Positions 5,157-5,790 of a stretch of DNA of 5,790 bases are shown here, in pieces; the first letter of the stretch is position 1; each line of letters begins with the position of its first letter. The notes under the pieces are model-generated. The model did no database searches and was not told the origin of the DNA. It saw only the letters and a program-made list of their open reading frames with translations. The translations under genes and the position numbers were made by a program. The stretch is from Candidatus Zixiibacteriota bacterium (GTDB lineage Bacteria; Zixibacteria; MSB-5A5; GN15; FEB-12): positions 8,069-13,858 of the forward strand of contig JACZYS010000045.1 of assembly GCA_022570975.1 (NCBI GenBank), given 5' to 3'.

Positions 5157-5501
5157 ATGGTCTTTTCAGACGACAAACACGAAAGAGGCATAACAATAAG
5201 GACTGATTACTCAAAAGACACAGGCAAAGTTAAAAAGTACAGAATTAGTTTGGAGGAATTAATAAGCTTCACAAAACATACATCGAGATTAAAGAGTTAT
5301 TATTATGTATTAAAACAAGTTGTAAAAGAACACTTCGTTTGTTGCGAGCTTTGTTGTAAATATAGATCAGTTGAAGTTCATCACATCAATAAAAATAGAT
5401 TGGATAACCGACTAGAAAACTTAAATATGCTATGTAAATGGTGTCACATCAAAGTTCATAAGTATATGTACAATGCCAAACACGTTAATAAAAGGACATA
5501 A
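5157..5501 (+). CDS. HNH endonuclease
   Basis: A 114-residue protein with a zinc-stapled HNH nuclease domain in its C-terminal half. Zinc ligands are C63 and C66 (in CCELCC, 62-67) and C93 and C96 (LCKWC). The catalytic beta-beta-alpha-metal core is EVHHINKNRLDNRLENL (73-89), with H75/H76 and the final H97 and H101. The N-terminal half (1-55) is charged (ERGITIRTDYSKDTGK, 9-24) and unassigned; it could bind DNA. Small HNH proteins of this EVHHI..DNRLENL type are common in phages and archaeal viruses, as free-standing homing nucleases or packaging and recombination nucleases. The ATG is chosen because the TATA box sits 27 bases upstream. Its 3' end overlaps the zinc-ribbon gene by 29 bases. 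A role beyond DNA cleavage is not evident. Confidence 0.85.
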   Translation: MVFSDDKHERGITIRTDYSKDTGKVKKYRISLEELISFTKHTSRLKSYYYVLKQVVKEHFVCCELCCKYRSVEVHHINKNRLDNRLENLNMLCKWCHIKVHKYMYNAKHVNKRT

Positions 5502-5661
5502 ATGTAATCGTTGTGACAAAGAATGGGTTTCCAATAAAAGTAAGAATGAGAAACCAATAGTTTGTCCTAAATGTAAATCACCATATTGGGATAAAGAAAA
5601 ACTATGGATAAAAACCGAGGAGGAAAAACAAAATGAATCTATCAGTCTGGGGAAAGGGTAA
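5473..5661 (+). CDS. Small zinc-ribbon protein
   Basis: A 62-residue protein with two zinc knuckles, CNRC (11-14) and CPKC (31-34), separated by a KEWVSNKSKNEKPIV linker and followed by KSPYWDKEKLW. This is the common archaeal pattern of a tiny rubredoxin-like zinc ribbon ending in a K(S/C)PYW-type motif, found in chromosomes and viruses. The fold suggests nucleic-acid or protein binding; no enzymatic residues are seen. It starts inside the HNH gene (29-base overlap) with no strong ribosome site, so it probably depends on translation of the upstream gene. A charged tail (EEEKQNES) overlaps the next small gene, also by 29 bases. Confidence 0.75.
   Translation: MPNTLIKGHKCNRCDKEWVSNKSKNEKPIVCPKCKSPYWDKEKLWIKTEEEKQNESISLGKG
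5617..5623 (+). promoter_or_regulatory. Ribosome binding site of the 47-residue gene
   Basis: GAGGAGG, nine bases before the ATG at 5633, within the zinc-ribbon gene. It is the best Shine-Dalgarno site on the right-hand segment and the main reason to accept the short gene. Confidence 0.6.
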
Positions 5662-5776
5662 GACAATAAAACGAATAATCAATTCTATTATGGAGGACAA
5701 TAAAGATTATGATATTGAAATAGAGGTATATATGAAACCATTCAAAGGTGGTAAGGACAATGACAAAGGGGGATAA
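5633..5776 (+). CDS. Uncharacterised 47-residue charged protein
   Basis: A short open frame from ATG at 5633 to TAA at 5774-5776. Its product begins MNLSVWGKGKTIKRIINSIM, continues with an acidic stretch (EDNKDYDIEIEVYM, 21-34) and ends in a Gly/Lys-rich tail (GGKDNDKGG). I do not recognise it. There is no membrane segment, cysteine or signal peptide. Support comes from GAGGAGG at good spacing and from its place in a chain of overlapping genes: 29 bases with the zinc-ribbon gene and 17 with the next. The start of the protein, a basic helix-like stretch, could be DNA-binding, but that is a guess. Confidence 0.6.
   Translation: MNLSVWGKGKTIKRIINSIMEDNKDYDIEIEVYMKPFKGGKDNDKGG
5744..5752 (+). 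promoter_or_regulatory. Ribosome binding site of the last, partial gene
   Basis: AAAGGTGGT, a match to the archaeal GGTG-type Shine-Dalgarno sequence, seven bases before the ATG at 5760. Confidence 0.4.
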
Positions 5777-5790
5777 ACACTATTGGGCAT
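5760..5790 (+). CDS. Start of a further gene, cut by the window edge
   Basis: ATG at 5760 opens a frame (MTKGDKHYWA) that is still open at the right edge. It overlaps the 47-residue gene by 17 bases and has a ribosome site upstream, so it continues the operon. Ten residues are too few for a functional call. Confidence 0.45.
   Translation, partial: MTKGDKHYWA

Noticed and set aside
5430..5666. Minus-strand frame of 78 residues
   Set aside because: Antisense to the HNH end and the zinc-ribbon gene, where the CxxC pairs on the plus strand give the better explanation.
1..5790. CRISPR array, tRNA, rRNA or riboswitch
   Set aside because: No regularly spaced repeats, cloverleaf-like segments or known aptamer cores were seen on either strand by eye.

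Overview
The window splits into two parts that do not look like the same organism. Positions 1 to about 4758 read as a bacterial chromosome with Shine-Dalgarno sites, sigma70-type promoters and hairpin terminators. It carries a secreted protein with a C-terminal type IX secretion (T9SS type A) sorting domain, which points to the Fibrobacteres-Chlorobi-Bacteroidetes assemblage or relatives such as Zixibacteria-, Marinimicrobia- or KSB1-like candidate phyla. The promoters are TTGACA/TATAAT-like rather than the Bacteroidota TTTG/TAnnTTTG type, which argues for a candidate phylum outside Bacteroidota proper (inference).

Bacterial part, left to right: the first 259 residues of an OPT-family oligopeptide transporter (minus strand, running off the left edge); a 497-base divergent regulatory region with a palindrome over the transporter promoter and, on the other side, two tandem promoters preceded by an 11-bp inverted repeat; a signal-peptide protein with a cohesin-like domain and a T9SS tail (1275-2111, TTG start); a 375-base spacer with two intrinsic terminators; a PP-loop tRNA sulfurtransferase of the ThiI/MnmA type with an NFACT-R-like C-terminus (minus, 2487-3524); then a MlaE-type lipid-transport permease overlapping by ATGA the start of its ABC ATPase. 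The permease probably begins 25 codons upstream of its first ATG, at an ATT codon.

At about 4751-4758 the ATPase loses homology just after its Q-loop. From there to 5790 the DNA is AT-rich and archaeal in style. A minus-strand protein of 92 residues with two hydrophobic segments resembles capsid proteins of spindle-shaped archaeal viruses (pilin-like is the alternative). A divergent string of small overlapping plus-strand genes follows: HNH endonuclease, zinc-ribbon protein, a 47-residue unknown and the start of another gene. Both divergent lead genes have a TATA box centred 27-28 bases from the start codon, the spacing of archaeal leaderless transcripts. The simplest reading is a metagenomic assembly chimera, joined at a short shared sequence, between a bacterial contig and a fragment of an archaeal virus or mobile element. 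The right-hand kilobase is the part most likely to belong to an undescribed element.
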